A DNA stretch of 64,000 nt, taken from contig JAVSML010000028.1 of assembly GCA_038503035.1 (NCBI GenBank), positions 503,464 through 567,463 on the forward strand, in the 5' to 3' direction. Positions 46,331 to 59,092 of the stretch are shown here, piece by piece; within the stretch, counting starts at the first letter, position 1; each line of letters opens with the position of its first letter. A program made the translations under genes and the position numbers. Below the pieces are notes generated by a model that saw nothing but the letters and a program-made list of their open reading frames with translations, searched no databases and had not been told where the DNA came from. The stretch is from Crocodylus rhombifer. Taxonomy: Eukaryota; Chordata; Crocodylia; Crocodylidae.

Positions 46331-47261
46331 TCAGGAGAGCAAATATATGCTTCCTTGAGCTTCTCCACCCAGAAGTAGAAAACCCTGCTTTTTTTATTTT
46401 TATTTTTTTTTAACTGTTTTGCATCCTGGGGGGGAAGCTGGCAAGGAACAGTCTCTAAAGTCCCTTGAAATGCAGATTGTCACAGACCCTTACTGCTGTT
46501 GTCAAGAGACAGACTCCCTACAAAATCAAAAGCAAGACAGGAGCCATGTAGTTCTGAGGCTTAGTCACTTTTTCCTTTTTCCATTCTCCGTTTGGGTGTT
46601 GCTTCTGCTCTCTTCCCTTTTTTTTCCCTTTCACAGTTTCTTCTTCTCTTTTTTTTCCCCCCTTTCCTTTTTCCTTTCACATCTTATTCCCAATCTCTGT
46701 TTTCATGGCTAAGAAGCTACTATCTAGACCCTGCCACCTCAACTTCTCATCTACATAAGAGCTTTGCTACCATTTTAGATATCTTATCCAGCATGTCTGA
46801 GGTCAGCTGTCCTGGTTATTGTTTCTTTCCATCACTCTCACTGTTCTCTCATGCATTGCTATGCCTGCAGATGACTGTCTACAGGCAGCCAATAAGAATC
46901 CAGGATGACTTCACCTGTTGTCTTTTCAGATCACATCCATAAATGCTATTGAAAAGGATACCACAGCAGGAACCTTGAGATCTGCTATGCTTTCTGGTGA
47001 GGATCAAGTCCCTAAAAGGGAAACTGAGTGACTGAATAGATAACAGGAGAGCAGCTAGTATATCAGTGGCTCAAATATCTGTATATGCTGAAGATGTGTG
47101 GCAGAATGTAATTTTGACAGCAAAACTGGGGATTCACAATTAGACAAATAATCTTGCAGCGTTCCATAAAATGCAATTGGCATTAGTAGATTAGTTTCTT
47201 CAGTAATCAGGTTTGGGTTTTTTTGTTATCCTGTGTGCAGTAACTGCTAGAGCCAGAACAA
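46331..47261. other. Pyrimidine-rich unique sequence
   Basis: No gene is recognised. A long C/T-rich tract at 46560-46690 gives rise to low-complexity frames on the + strand. Confidence 0.4.
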
Positions 47262-47312
47262 CTGGAGCCCCGTTGGGCTAGGCACATAGTTAAATAAGGT
47301 CTTTGCAGGCCT
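47262..47312. repeat. Ancient interspersed repeat, short copy 3
   Basis: CTGGAGCCCCGTTGGGCTAGGCAC matches the CCCCATTGTGCTAGGCAC core of the repeat at 36790 and 41715. Only the core is recognisable. Confidence 0.4.
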
Positions 47313-47412
47313 TCCACCCTGTGTAGGTAGGGTGGTTATGTAATGAATGAGGCAAGGGTGCTTTGAAAAAAATTGCATATAGTCATGTTATTAAAAGTCA
47401 TATCATAGTACA

Positions 47413-47666
47413 CTGGGTTTTTGGTTGTAGCCGTGTTGGTCTAAGGACATAGTAAGGCAAGGTTCTTTGGGTAGATGTGATATCTTTTATTAGACCAACT
47501 GAGTACAGTAGTTGGAAAAAAGTTCTTAGCAATCATTTGGGCGCAGTCACCCTTCATCAGGGTAACAAAGGGTGACTGCTCCCGAAAGCTTGCTAGGAAC
47601 TTTTTTCCAACTACTCAATTGGTCTAATAAAAGATATCACATCTACCCAAAGAACCTTGCCTGCCT
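47413..47666. mobile_element. Fold-back, non-coding repeat with a 13-bp target duplication
   Basis: The sequence is flanked by ATATCATAGTACA at 47400-47412 and 47667-47679, a perfect 13-base direct repeat. Left-arm blocks CAAGGTTCTTTGGGTAGATG and TGATATCTTTTATTAGACCA pair with TGGTCTAATAAAAGATATCA and CATCTACCCAAAGAACCTTG in the right arm. The apex also pairs: GTCACCC with GGGTGAC around a TTCATCAGGGTAACAAA loop. The sequence TAGCCGTGTTGG near 47429 resembles an RNA polymerase III A box (11 of 12 to TRGCNNAGTNGG). A long, odd-length duplication suggests LINE-aided retroposition, while the inverted arms suggest a DNA element. The origin is unresolved. Confidence 0.72.
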
Positions 47667-49939
47667 ATATCATAGTACATATATGCATGGAGCCACATGA
47701 GCACATGGTTGTATGGGACAGCCTTTATGGTGACATTTCCTAATATTTGACTATTGTCAGTTTATTTTAATGTATTTCAATGTAGTTCTGAATGTACATA
47801 GCTTTTCAAGTGGGGAAGACTGTCTTTGTTCAATTCTACCTGGGACCTTTGTCTGCAAAACCAAAACGGTCACAAAAAAATTACCGTGGGAAACTGTGCA
47901 ATTTGAACATACACACTTTTTTTTTTTAAAGCAAAAAGTACATTTTGCAACCTGATCAAATGAAAGCCTTTGCACATCACTAACAAAAATGTCAAGGACT
48001 CCAAACCCATGTAGAAGAATTAATGAAAGATTTAGTGTGAAGTTTCACATTAACTTCATTGCTAGTTTTGCACATCTCTAAAAATAGGGATCGCTGGTGA
48101 TAGGGAAACCTGCTTTTCTTGTGTCCTGTAAGATGGTCTCGCTGAAACTGCAGCTGCTTCTATTTTTGCATCTTATAACAGCAAACTTTTAGTAACTGAC
48201 CAAGCATTCATTTCCACTTTCTTTTAGACCCCTAGCTAAAGCAAGCAACAATGATCACATTATCTGTTAGGCTCAATTAAAACAACAGCTGTGTTCCAAA
48301 ATAAACAAGAAGAGGCTATTGTACATTGTAATGCATTAGTGAAAGAACACTGTGGAAGCACAGATGGTTATAATCAGGGCCATTTCAGAATTACGGCACT
48401 CAGTTCTTGCCAATGTCTGTGTGATTTTTCAGGTTGCATTATCTCTATTCTTGCTCTCTATCACCAGTTATGGTTCCCCCTGTTTCACCAAGTTCTCAAT
48501 GATTTTTACAGGTCCTTCATCCCTCAGTCTTGCTCTTTAACCTCTGCCTTCCCAATCCCATTTTCAAACTTGCCTTTATAACTTTCAAACATGTAGTAAA
48601 GAAATAGGGAACCCATCTTTCTCTATTTGTACTTTGTAGGAAACAAGCAAAATACTGTGCTCAAACTTTTGCATCCAAGGAAGTAAGAAGTGCTAGTGAT
48701 ATACCTTAGAATGCACTTGGAAACAAGTGAGCATAATAGGGATGAAAAGAGGCTTGAGGAAGTCGGAAAGAATGAAGAGTCCAAATGTTGCATAAGGTAC
48801 TCACACACGTGTCTGTGAGATAATCATTCAGTGCTAATCAGTAGTAATTAAACTAATTAATCAGGCCATTGGCCAAATATGCAACAATAGAAGGAAACTG
48901 AGACATGCTGACAGCCATGCACACATGACTGGTTGCTCCTAGAATCCTCTGCAAAAAGGCTTGAAACCAAACACCACCTTCTTTCTTGCTATGCTAAAAG
49001 GACAGGTTTGATTCTGCAAAAGGGCAGAGTAAGCACCACAGGGGTAGTAAAAGTCTCATCCTGGCACACCCCATATTCCCATTAGGGAATCTTCATCCTC
49101 TCTGTAATTGTACTTTGGGTATTTGAAGACTGTTACCAAATACTAAAGATGGATGCAGGGTAGAATTTTCACAGGAAGCTGTTTAAGTAAGGAGAAGTGG
49201 TTGAAATAGGTGTGGAGAAATTATCTGGACTGTTACAAGAGCATGAAAAGTAGGATTCACAAAACCTACAATGAAAAAAGAGGTGTTGCTGATGGTGCCT
49301 CCTCCTTACTTGAAAGCCCAGCTTAAATTCTAGTTCAGTTTCCTCACTTTACCAAATTGAAAACAGGCACTTGAACTTGAATGTCCCAGCTCTCAAGGAA
49401 GTACCCTCGTCCAGCTATTCAGAGTTGAATGTCCCTGTTCTATTTTATATAAATTCTGTTTTCACTGAAGCAGGCACTGGGACCCAGGCATTATTCTCCT
49501 ACCCAGTGAGTAGCCAAACCACCAGCCAACAAATTCATTCTCTCCCCCACAACCTGTCCCAATGAAAAATCAGTCATTTACTATGCAGAATACAAGTCCT
49601 GGTGATGCTCTCTGAGATATGATCCAAAGCCTCTCAGGGTCAAATTTACAAATATATCTGTGATCCTAATGGTATTTTCGAAAGAACCTAAGCTTTGCAA
49701 TCGTGTGACTTTTCCCCCCTTTTATTCATGCCAAATCAGTATGTTGTTATTGGGAAGACCTGTAAATGGAGAGTTTCAAAGTGAGTCTCCATCATGTTTC
49801 CTTAACCTCCACTCCACTTCTGCTTCACATCTGCCCTAGTTTGGCCTTCCAGAAGATAAGGCAGCTGGTTTGCATCATAAAAGAACCAATGCTCTACTTG
49901 AAGCAATGGCTTCATTATACACAAAACAATTGGTTTGCT
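47667..49939. other. AT-rich unique sequence, no gene seen
   Basis: No gene or element was recognised. The frame 48291-48581 has no recognisable domain. Confidence 0.4.
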
Positions 49940-50187
49940 GGCTTCAAATTGCAGCAAAGTAGGTATAGATTAGGTATCAGGAAAAAAAATTCTTTACTGT
50001 TAGAACAGCAAGACAATGGAACTGACTGCCCTGGGAAGTAGTAGAATCTCCTTCTTTGGAAGATTTCCTAAAGAGGTTGGATAAGCATTGCTCAGGGATG
50101 ATTTTAACAATAGCATTTCTGGGTTGGTGCAGGGGATTGGACCAGATGATCCTCGAGTTCCCTCCCAAATCCATGTTTCTATGATTG
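49940..50187 (+). mobile_element. Old CR1 fragment, 3' end
   Basis: It corresponds to the last part of CR1 ORF2 and the 3' UTR: TTAGGTATCAGGAAAAAAAATTC (the RLDIRKNFF region), AACTGACTGCCCTGGGAAGT, TTCCTAAAGAGGTTGGATAAGC, GGACCAGATGATCCTCGAG with TTCCCTCCC, and the terminal TTTCTATGATTGA. It is diverged and 5'-truncated. Confidence 0.82.
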
Positions 50188-53139
50188 AACCAAACCAGCT
50201 GAGCTTTAGAAAAGAAATGGATATCTGTCTTTTCTGTGTCTTCCTGCAGTTTCCAATTTGAGCCAGCATTAGATTTGCTGGTATTACAAACCTGCCTGAA
50301 AGCTGATTGGAAGCATCATTTTTTAAGAAAAGGGTTTTCTTGAGTGTTTTCCAGATTGATTATACAGGCTGACAAGTTTCAGATGAATGTTGCTAGTTTT
50401 TGATTGAGATGAAAGATATGCAAGTTCTTGATCTAATCGGGTATGGAGTATTCAGATGTGCTGAACCCTTTAAGCCCTTACTGACTTCAATTCTGTTCTA
50501 TTCAAATTCCAAGATCCTGCCCATCAGTGAGTGCCTTTCAGTGGTGCCTTAAGAGATGTGACCAACATCTGTTACTGTGATTATCTGTCTCTTTTCCCAG
50601 CCTGGTTTGTTTTTGTTAAATTTCTGTAGGGTGTGCTCTGCATTTTCATTAACAAAAGCAGAAAGAAGAATGTTTTACGCTTACTGCAGAAAGTGTTGAG
50701 GCTTGGGGCAAAACAGAAAGCATTAATGCAATGGGACTTTTTCACAATCATATGTTGATCTCGGGAAACCTTTGTCTCTCATATAAGTGAAATTTGCCCT
50801 TTCTCTAGGTAGTTCCATTATGGTCAGGGAGTGACATTAGTTATATTTCCTCATCCTGGAGCCATAGAAGCTCCCACTCAGCGCTGCTCAAGAGCAGCTC
50901 AGTATCTTTCCAGAATAGAGTAAAATATTAAGGTCACCATAAAAAATTCTGCACTTCATAGATAATGATTGGCTAAAGCAGAGAATGTGGGAGGTGATCA
51001 CAGTAGGGGTATATTACTCTGTATGTGTAGCTTCAGACCACATTAAAAATGTATTCAGTAGTGTTTCAAATGCCATAACACTGGCAGTAATCATTTCTAA
51101 TTTCCACTATTAGCCCACTTTTTCATGATTGTTAAATATGATTTTAATGAATATTTGCAGGCTGGAGCAACTGAAAATACAAAGCTAATGTCCATTTCTG
51201 GTTTCAGCAACATAATAAATACTATTAACTAACATTTTAGTGACTCCTGATTTGTGTAAACTCAGCATAGCCCAAGTTTTCCTGGTTTGGATTCTAGTCA
51301 AAACATTTACAGAAAGCATTTTAACGTGTGTTCCATATTCTGCAGAGAAACACTTCTGAAGCACATTTTCTCAAATTGCCTCAATTCAACCCTAACTAAA
51401 TTCATTTAAAATGTTTGCCATGCTGTACATCTCAACTCACCGCTACCTTGAATTTGCCTACAATGGATATTGCTCTGGTTGCTTGGATCATTGAACAGAG
51501 AAGAACAGCTCTGCCCTTCCCTGCCCTTCTCTAATAATCAGTAGGAAGTTGCAACTTATGCTTCTTCATAATGAGGTGCTCATAAAAAAATCTCCATAGC
51601 TCATGGGAAAAGACATTCTTTGAAACATCTTGCTGACCCATCCTCTTTGTATTTGCTTATGATTTGAATTCCATAGTGTTTGATCACTGAAGGTTGTGGT
51701 TCAAATTTGGAATTTGCATTTGTGTGTTGTTTTCAATTGCTTATCACCGGATGCTCATTTTCATCCACTTGAAACCTGCAGGAAACAGATCTTAATTTGC
51801 ATGACTAAGAAAAGGAAACACGTGAAAAAGCAAGACCAGTATTTTCATAGTTAAGCTTAGAATGACAAAAAACCTCATAAAATTTATTTCTGTGTTCAGT
51901 GTGGTCCTTCTCCCCTAGAGACCTCTGTATAGACTTGGTTGTTTCGCTAAACTTCTGATAAGGAAAGTAATATTTCCTGTTTGATACAGCAGTATACCAA
52001 CTCCAGTCAAATCTCCTTGAGCAGCTGATCCATAAAAGATATTCTCTTTAACATGTATATGTAAAATAGCTAAGTTATCTCCCTCATCTATTTGGAAATA
52101 AATCAAACAAACTACTTGCTAGCCTATTTCTTGAATGTTTGTTATTCTACTGTTTATTGTAGCACTATGCAACAGAAAATCCTTTCATGAATTGACATGC
52201 TATTTAAGTCTTTTGCTTTCTGTTGAAAAGGAAATGTACCTAAGTCACTTTTTATAGACTTCTATAGCGTACTCATCACTGCACTATCTGAGCAGCTTAA
52301 AGCAGTAATGAATAACCGCATTTCACTAAGTTGATAAGTCCAGATAGGGCCAATGTGGCTTGAGCAAGATCTTATAGGAAAGCAGAAGCGGAACCAGCAA
52401 CAGAAACCAAAATTTCTAGTCCAGCCCCTTATCCACATGGCCATCCCTCTGGTCCTGATGGCTAAACAACATGTCAAAGTGCAGCAGGCCACATCACAAT
52501 TTCCTGAAGAGGATGTTTTTAGACTAGGAGGCTAGGATTGTGCGGGCATTACTTATCAAATTGCTACTAATTCTAATTCAGATGTCCTGACTTCACCAAA
52601 CCATGGGGGAATTAATTTAAAGGCATTTTCTTTTCTTCTTAGCAGAGCTTTAGTGGATCACCTCTAAGCTTCCATAAAGCTATGCCCATTTTCACTAAGT
52701 GGGTCTTTCTCACAGTGCCAACCCTCCAACTTTAAAAGGGATTTTGTGACTGTAGATGCAAGTAGACACAAAAATGGATGCTTGAGTGCCTGGGGGGCAG
52801 CGATATATGGCAGCATCAGAGGCCCTGCCATCAGCAACATTGAGGCAGCCAGGATAGCAGCACAGCTGCTGCTATTTTCACTCTCACCTTCCCCACACTC
52901 CTCCTGATCAGTGCCCAGCACTGGTACCTGAGTCTCCACCTTCGTTTTGTTGCTGGATGTAGGGACCTTCTCTCTCTGCCCAGAATTTTGAGGCAACATT
53001 TGTTTTTGTTTTTTAATGTTCATTGTTAGGTATTCTGTATTATTGGACATCAAACTTTCACACTGGATGGCAAGGGCCAGTTGGTATTCCATCTATTAGG
53101 GATCCAAGGCAAACAGTGATGGCAGCAGTGGCAACAACC
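50188..53139. other. AT-rich unique sequence, no gene seen
   Basis: No gene or clear element was recognised. A minus-strand frame at 52664-53092 (142 codons) has no recognisable domain and a mixed composition. Confidence 0.4.
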
Positions 53140-53586
53140 ACAATAACTTTAGGGCCTGATTCAGCCTGCAGAGCCATTCAGTCCAACCCATCAGACACCT
53201 AGGTGCCCATATAGTATGGAGGCATGGCCATTGGTGGATGCAGGCTGTCAAAGAATCCGGGGTTCCAGGGCATGGTGGACATTGTCCCCAGCAGCAGGGG
53301 TGGTACGTGAAGGCTGGGACACACAGAGCCCTTGGTTTCCCTGCCACCACCTGGCCCACAGTCACTTGCATGTCCTCATGGCTGCATGCCTTACCTCTCT
53401 CATGGTAGCTGCCATTATGCCTTGCTGCACTACAGTCTGTCACAGTAGTTACTGCCACCATGGTAATCACTGCCACGGTTGCAGCAGTCATCACCATCAC
53501 ACCATGTCGCAGGCCAAATCTGGCCTGCGTGGAGCTGCTGTGGTCCAGATTTGGCCTAGGGCTGAAAGTGAGTTTGACACCCCTGA
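53140..53586. mobile_element. hAT-like right-end fragment
   Basis: The right end GTGAGTTTGACACCCCTGATC carries the reverse complement of a CAGGGGTGTCAAAC hAT-type terminus. It is preceded by GGCCAAATCTGGCCTGCG and CAGATTTGGCCTAG, two inverted partners. A low-complexity GCCAC/CACCA block lies at 53440-53500. No left end was found, and there is no clear 8-bp duplication. Confidence 0.45.
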
Positions 53587-53609
53587 TCTAAGGTACCTCT
53601 GTGCATTAT

Positions 53610-54250
53610 CCTTTATTGGATAGCCATCTTTCTCAGAGAGTGAGCATTAATGAGGAGATCCAGCACAGTATCTCGTGTATAAGTGCTTGCTTTGGGATGT
53701 TGCTTCAGCATGTCTTTATTCATCATGATTTCCAGAAAGACATCAAGATCCAGGTCTACAAAGCAGTCATCATCCCCACTCTCTTGTATGGATGTGAAAC
53801 ACGGAGAACCTACCATCATCATTGATAGAGCCTGGAGAGGTATCACCAACAATGCTTCCAGAAAATCCTCCACACCAAATGGGAAGATTTCCATGCAACT
53901 GCCAGCATCCGTACTGAGGCCAGTGTTACCAACATTGAGTCAGTAATCCTCAAGTACCAACTTCGCTAGACCAGATGTTATGTGTAGATGCCCAACTCTT
54001 GACTCCCAAAACAAGTGTTCTATTCCCAAAGATCCTATGGTAAGGGCACATTGAAGACATATCTCAAGAAAATGGAAGCCAAGGTTAAGAGTTGGGAAGA
54101 GCTGGCTACCAACGAATTCTAATGGTGCCACAACCTCAACTAAGCAGCAGCCAGTTTCCAGATAAACCACCTTGCCCTTGAAGTAGAGAAGAAAGAGAGG
54201 AGGAAGGAAAAGGAGAGGAAGCCTAACCTGCAGCCTTATGGGGGAAGGTG
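53610..54250 (+). pseudogene. Reverse-transcriptase 3' fragment of a non-CR1 LINE
   Basis: The coding order is that of the C-terminal part of an endonuclease-reverse transcriptase: INEEIQHSISCISACFGML, then IKIQVYKAVIIPTLLYGCET, and after frame changes, a region of SVILKYQLR..., RLPKQ-like and KRSYGKG...KTYLKK blocks. VYKAVIIPTLLYGCET and the downstream R-W-x-G-H-V-type region mark this family, which I recall as RTE-like or a related clade. It is unlike the CR1 C-terminus (RPQLEYCIQFW). The frame contains several stops. The older CR1 begins about 140 bases downstream. Confidence 0.62.
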
Positions 54251-54389
54251 ATATAGACCCTCCAGCAACAGAGCACATGGTCCAGAGAGGAAAGGACTCA
54301 AAGAAGCAACCCATCTCTGGGAAAAGGCCAAAGAGCTACATGTCTGTAACAAGGGCACAAAAGGGAAGTGAAATCAAAATGCAAAATAC

Positions 54390-57225
54390 TTCCAATTCAT
54401 GTATACAAATGTGAGAAGTATGGGCAATAAATGGGCAACTAATGAGCTGGAAGTTACAGCCTGTGAAAAGAACTATAATCACATTGGCATCACTTTGAGG
54501 GTTACGCTTTATTTCAGAAGGGCAGGATTGGAAGAAAACATGGTGATTTTGCCTTGTATGTCAAAAACACATACACTTGTTCCCTGGTTCAGGAGGAAGT
54601 AGATTGCAAAGCAGAATCAATTTGGGGAAAGATAAAAGATACAGCACTAAAATAATGGTGGAGATTTATTATAGGCCACCTAATAAAGAATAGAAGTTGA
54701 GTGAGGGATTCTTCAAGCAAGTGACAAATCTATCCAAAAGCTATGGAATGGTACTGATTGGGAGACTTCAATTTTCCAGACATCTGCTGGCAAAACAATA
54801 CATCCAAACATAAAATGTCAAGCCAATACCTATTTGTGTGGAGGACAACTTTCTGTTCCAGAAAGTAGAGGATGCAATTAGGGAATTGTCTCTCTTGGAT
54901 ATTGTCCTGACCAACAGGGAAGAACTGGTGAAGGATGTGAAGGTGACTTGGGAGGAAGGATGGGTAACAAGCGATCATGGTATGATCAAATTCCAGATCC
55001 TGAGACAGGGAAAGTGTGAGGTCAGCAAAATTAGGATGCTAGATTTCATAAAGGCAGATCTCATCTGACTCAGAGTTAATAATCATGGTGTCATGAGAGG
55101 AGATTCTAAGGGGCACAATATTGGAAGGCCCAACAAGAAACAGTCCCAACATAATAGAAGCACAAGAAGAATGGCAAAAGACCAATGTGGCTGCATGAGG
55201 AGTTTTTTTAAATGCCTCAAATACAAAAGGAAAGCATACAGGAAATGGAAGAATGGTTAGATCAGTAAGGAAGCATACCAGGAAACAGCAAGAATCTGCA
55301 GGGGGGAAAATCTGGAAGGCAGAGATAAAGAATGAGCTACACCAGGCAAAGGAAGGTAAGGACGACAAGAAGCGGTTCTATAAACATATTGGCCAGAACC
55401 AAGAAAGTTTTGGGTCCTCTGTTAACAAGTCAGTGGAAACCCCTAACTGAAAATGCAGTTTCTTATTCAATAGCTACTTTTCCTCAGTCTTCATAAAAAA
55501 AAAAATAATAAGCTGCAGCCAGACACCTAATAGGTATTATCTGAATAAGGAGCGGGGGAAGCTAAGGGAGGAGATAACAAATGAGAGTCAGAGAATTTTT
55601 GTTGGGTCTGAATGAATTCAAGTCAGCAAGGCCAGGTGAACCTCATCCCAAGGCTCTGAGGAAACTGGCAGAGAAAATCTTGGAGCCCTTGACAGAGATC
55701 TTCAAGAAGTTACAGGAGATGGGCCAGATTCCAGAGGACTGGAAAAGGGCCAACGTAGTGCCCCTCTTTAAAAAAAGGCAAAAAGGAGGAGCCAAGGAGC
55801 TGCATATTGGTTAGCATTACCTCAATACCAGGGAAGTTACTGGAGCATATTCTATGGCAGGCCATTTGCAAGCATCTGGAAGAGAAAAGGCTGATCTCAA
55901 GTACCCAACATCAATTTATGAAAAATTATGTCAAACAAACTTCATCTCCTTCCTTGACAAAGTAACTACTTAGGTGGATCAAGGGAATGCTGTGGATATA
56001 GTGCATCTGGACCTCAGCAAGGCTTTTGATAAGGTCCTGCATGGCCTTCTTGTAAACCAACTGGAGAAATGTGGGCTAGATAAAACTACTATAAGGTGGA
56101 CACATAACTGGCTCTATAGCTGCCACCAAAGGGCAATTATTAATGGGTCTGTTTCAGGTGTATGGTGACTGGCAGGAAGTTTTAGTGGAGTCCCACAGGC
56201 ATTTGTGATAAGCCTGGTGCTGTTCATGTGTTTATTAATGATTTGGATGCTGTCATAGAAAGCTTTTTGAGCAAGTTTGCAGATTACATGAAACTGGGTA
56301 CATGACGCTATGTCACTGTAATGATGCACTATGGCAACATAGCTCATTGCTATGGTGACATAGATTCAGCAGGTACAAACTGTGATGTTAATGCTGCGTC
56401 ACTGTAGTGATGACCTACCTCACTATGGCTTATCCCTGCAGCTAAAAATAAACATGCAACGCTGGGATGGGGCAGTGACAGCCATTACTGTGTCATCATT
56501 TAGTACTTCCTAAAGCAAGGATTGGCTATCTGGAAAAGCTTCTTCACTGCTAGAATAGTGACTCAGTGGAATAGACTGCCCAGGGAATTTATAGACTCTC
56601 CATCACTGGAAGTGTTCAGGAAGAGGCTGAACAGCCACTGGCCAGGGATGATCTAGGCATTGGTATGTCTGTATTCTACTGTGGGTATTTCCCATGTTTC
56701 TTGGCTTTTCTGGTTGCCCCCCTCCCCTTCTGCTACATGTGTCAAAGTGTTTTAGCCTTCTTCAGAGGCATTGGGTATTGGCTAGAGCCAAGGTTAGGGC
56801 CTGTGACTGGGCTGTTCCAATGCTCCTTCTGGGGGCAAAGCTGGAGGTTCCTGGCTAGAGGATCTTGCCCCTCCATTCAAGGTCAGACTGATTGTTATAT
56901 TTTGGAACAGAAATGGTCAGATTGGTATAGACTTTGGGGGATTTGCCTTCCTTTGTAGTTGGGGGGCATGACCCTCTAGCCACAATCTCTTACACATATA
57001 TTGACAATATGTCATAGAAACAGGATGCCATGGTTCCCTTGCTTTGCCTGTGGCAGGTTAGGATGTTAGGTCTGTGTTATGTCAGGGTTGGTGGTAATGT
57101 TATGTAGAGTTCAGATTATGATTTGTATTGGATGGTTTGGATAGGGATGATCCTGCCTCATGGGGCTGGACGAAATGACCTCTGGAGGTCCCTTCCAGCC
57201 CTGCTCTTCTATGAGTCTATGATTC
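54390..57225 (+). mobile_element. Old, nearly complete CR1 ORF2 region with 3' end
   Basis: This CR1 is diverged and broken but follows the full ORF2 order from endonuclease (YTNVRSMGNKWATNELEV) through RT to a 3' end (CCTTCCAGCCCTGCTCTTC then TATGAGTCTATGATTC). The short, tandem-like stretch at 56300-56515, with repeated TATGTCACTGTAATGATG, breaks it between the RT active site and the C-terminal segment, and may be an inserted small repeat. The copy is much older than the 2-12 kb copies. Confidence 0.85.
54399..56640 (+). pseudogene. CR1 ORF2 of the old copy (multiple frames, broken)
   Basis: Endonuclease pieces: YTNVRSMGNKWATNE (54399), IYYRPPNKE (54663), and a frameshifted GDFNFPD block near 54755. 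A middle piece (54838-55068) shows TSDHGMIKFQIL and VSKIRMLDFIKADL. RT pieces: FLLGLNEFKSARPGEPHPKA and IPEDWKRANVVPLFKK (55581-55814); VDIVHLDLSKAFDKVLHGLL (55974-56168); SKFADYMKLG (56266), where the catalytic FADD has become FADY. A C-terminal piece around 56515-56640 encodes the end of ORF2. Many frameshifts and stops are present. The loss of the second Asp of the active site means it could not copy RNA even if expressed. Confidence 0.85.
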
Positions 57226-58569
57226 TGCTCTCCCATGTAGAAAGATCTGCAACTTTTACAGATAGCTCTGTGGCTCTAGGATTGGACTCTTAAGTCACCT
57301 CAAGACCCATCAACAAGCCATGGTAGAGATCATCCTCAAATTGAGGGATTGATTATGATAACATCCTATCCTGACATGTCCTTGGAGGGGCATCCATGAG
57401 TATAAACTGCCCACCCATCCAGCTCACACGTGCCAAGCCTAGATACAGCTGTGAAGCCACTCTGGGAGCAGCCCCTTGCAGCTATTTGCCAAAATAGTTT
57501 CCAGCATGCCAGAATGACCAGAACTGAAACCATCTTTGGCTTGTCTTTAGTTCCTGAGAATAAGCCACACCTTGACATAGAAGAAATCTCATGTTTAACA
57601 GTCTAGCACTGAGATATTGCCCATTGAGGTGCTCTTGCCAAGAGCAGAGTTTAGTTTTCAAATGGTGATGGTGGTAGTCTTGGAACCTTATCTCTGGCAG
57701 TGCAAGTATATACAAGCCCTCAGAATAGGAGTTAAAAGTGGAAAAAGGAGACTAGCACCTTCTTTTCCCTTGCATCTCCTAGTGGTGACCTACCACAGAA
57801 TGGTAACCTCTTGCAGGATTGAACAGCTATCCCTTTGCATACATATGTACATTTCTTGTTACTGTAATTTAGAAATATACAAATGGTACAGATTGGCATA
57901 GCCCCATAATCTTCAGTGGACGTACTGTGTCAATGGATCTGGGCCTTTTTTTCCAATAAGTAGCCCTTGAAATCTTATAACCAACTTAGACTTAAGTGAG
58001 TGGGAGGAGACTTACATACCCTATCACAGAGTTATTTAGAACTGTTCCTTGATGAAGAAAAGGTTGCAAAAAGGAGCTCTCTGCTTCACAGGAGCTAATT
58101 CCTGTTCCTCAAAGATTTTGTTTTCAAAGCCAGCTAGGCCTTACCAAAGATTAACTGGACAAGGATAACTCTGTCAAGTAAAAACAGTACCTTTGAATTG
58201 TCACCACTCTACAGCAGTGTATCCTGAAGCTGTAACTACCTGAATGCAGAAAGCTGTTGGGTTAATCCTTGCCTACAAACCTCTTATAACTGAAAAACTA
58301 AACAACCAATGTGCTTTTGTTTAGCTTATCAAAAGTCTGTAAGATATTTTAAATAATTAAGTATCAGCGCTAATGAAAATACAGTATCAATGTTAAGAAA
58401 CAGTAGGTTGTCACTCAGCTTTCAAAGCAAAATGAAACCTGTAATGGAAAATTATCCTGATGTGAAGGAAAGATAAGAATTGTAGTAAGAGACAATTATG
58501 ACTGCATCAGGAGTCCTACAATGACCTGAAAATCAAAATGCAATCATATGCAAAGTAGAAACAAGGATG
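57226..58569. other. Unique sequence, no gene seen
   Basis: No gene or clear element was recognised. Confidence 0.4.
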
Positions 58570-58960
58570 TATAACTAAGACTGGGTCTGGAGGAACAGCA
58601 CAAGCATGTTGGGACAAAATCAGAGAAAATAATGTGCTGCATGAGATTGAATTTGTAAGGGTTAGAAAAAGCAGCAAGAAATTATTCTGTATATTTCATA
58701 GAAGTAAGAAGATAACAAAAGTAAATCTAGGGCTATTATTAAAAGGGAAAGAAAAGGCTGAAGTATTTGATTTCTTCTTTGCTTCAATCTTTACAAAAAA
58801 AGAAATTATGACCAGCTACCTAACAAAATTCATATAAGAGTTTAGGCTGAGGTACAAGAAGCACAGGTTACAGGATACTTAGACAAGGTAGTTCTGTTCC
58901 AGTCAGGGCCTGATGAAATGCATTTTAGAGTGCTTAAGGACCTAACCAGGGTAAATTTTA
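58570..58960 (+). mobile_element. Old CR1 ORF2 internal fragment
   Basis: KSSKKLFCIFHRSKKITKV followed by GLLLKGKEKAEVFDFFFASI (58640-58800) matches the CR1 region between endonuclease and RT (compare FFRYVGSRRKSK and ANLLNRYFASVFHQ in the copy at 2-7 kb). Further on, GYLDKVVLFQSGPDEMHFRV (58872-58930) matches EHLEKLDTFKSASPDNLHPR. Frame breaks and an early stop show it is dead. It lacks both its 5' and 3' parts. Confidence 0.72.
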
Positions 58961-59092
58961 AATTTTAAATTCAAAACCACAGCAGATAACACTGCTACCC
59001 CTCCCCTGCTGCAGAATTTACAGACCTGTGGACAGTCCAGTGATCTGGAAGACATGGGTCTCTGAGCCAGACCCAGTGTGCAGGGTCACTCT

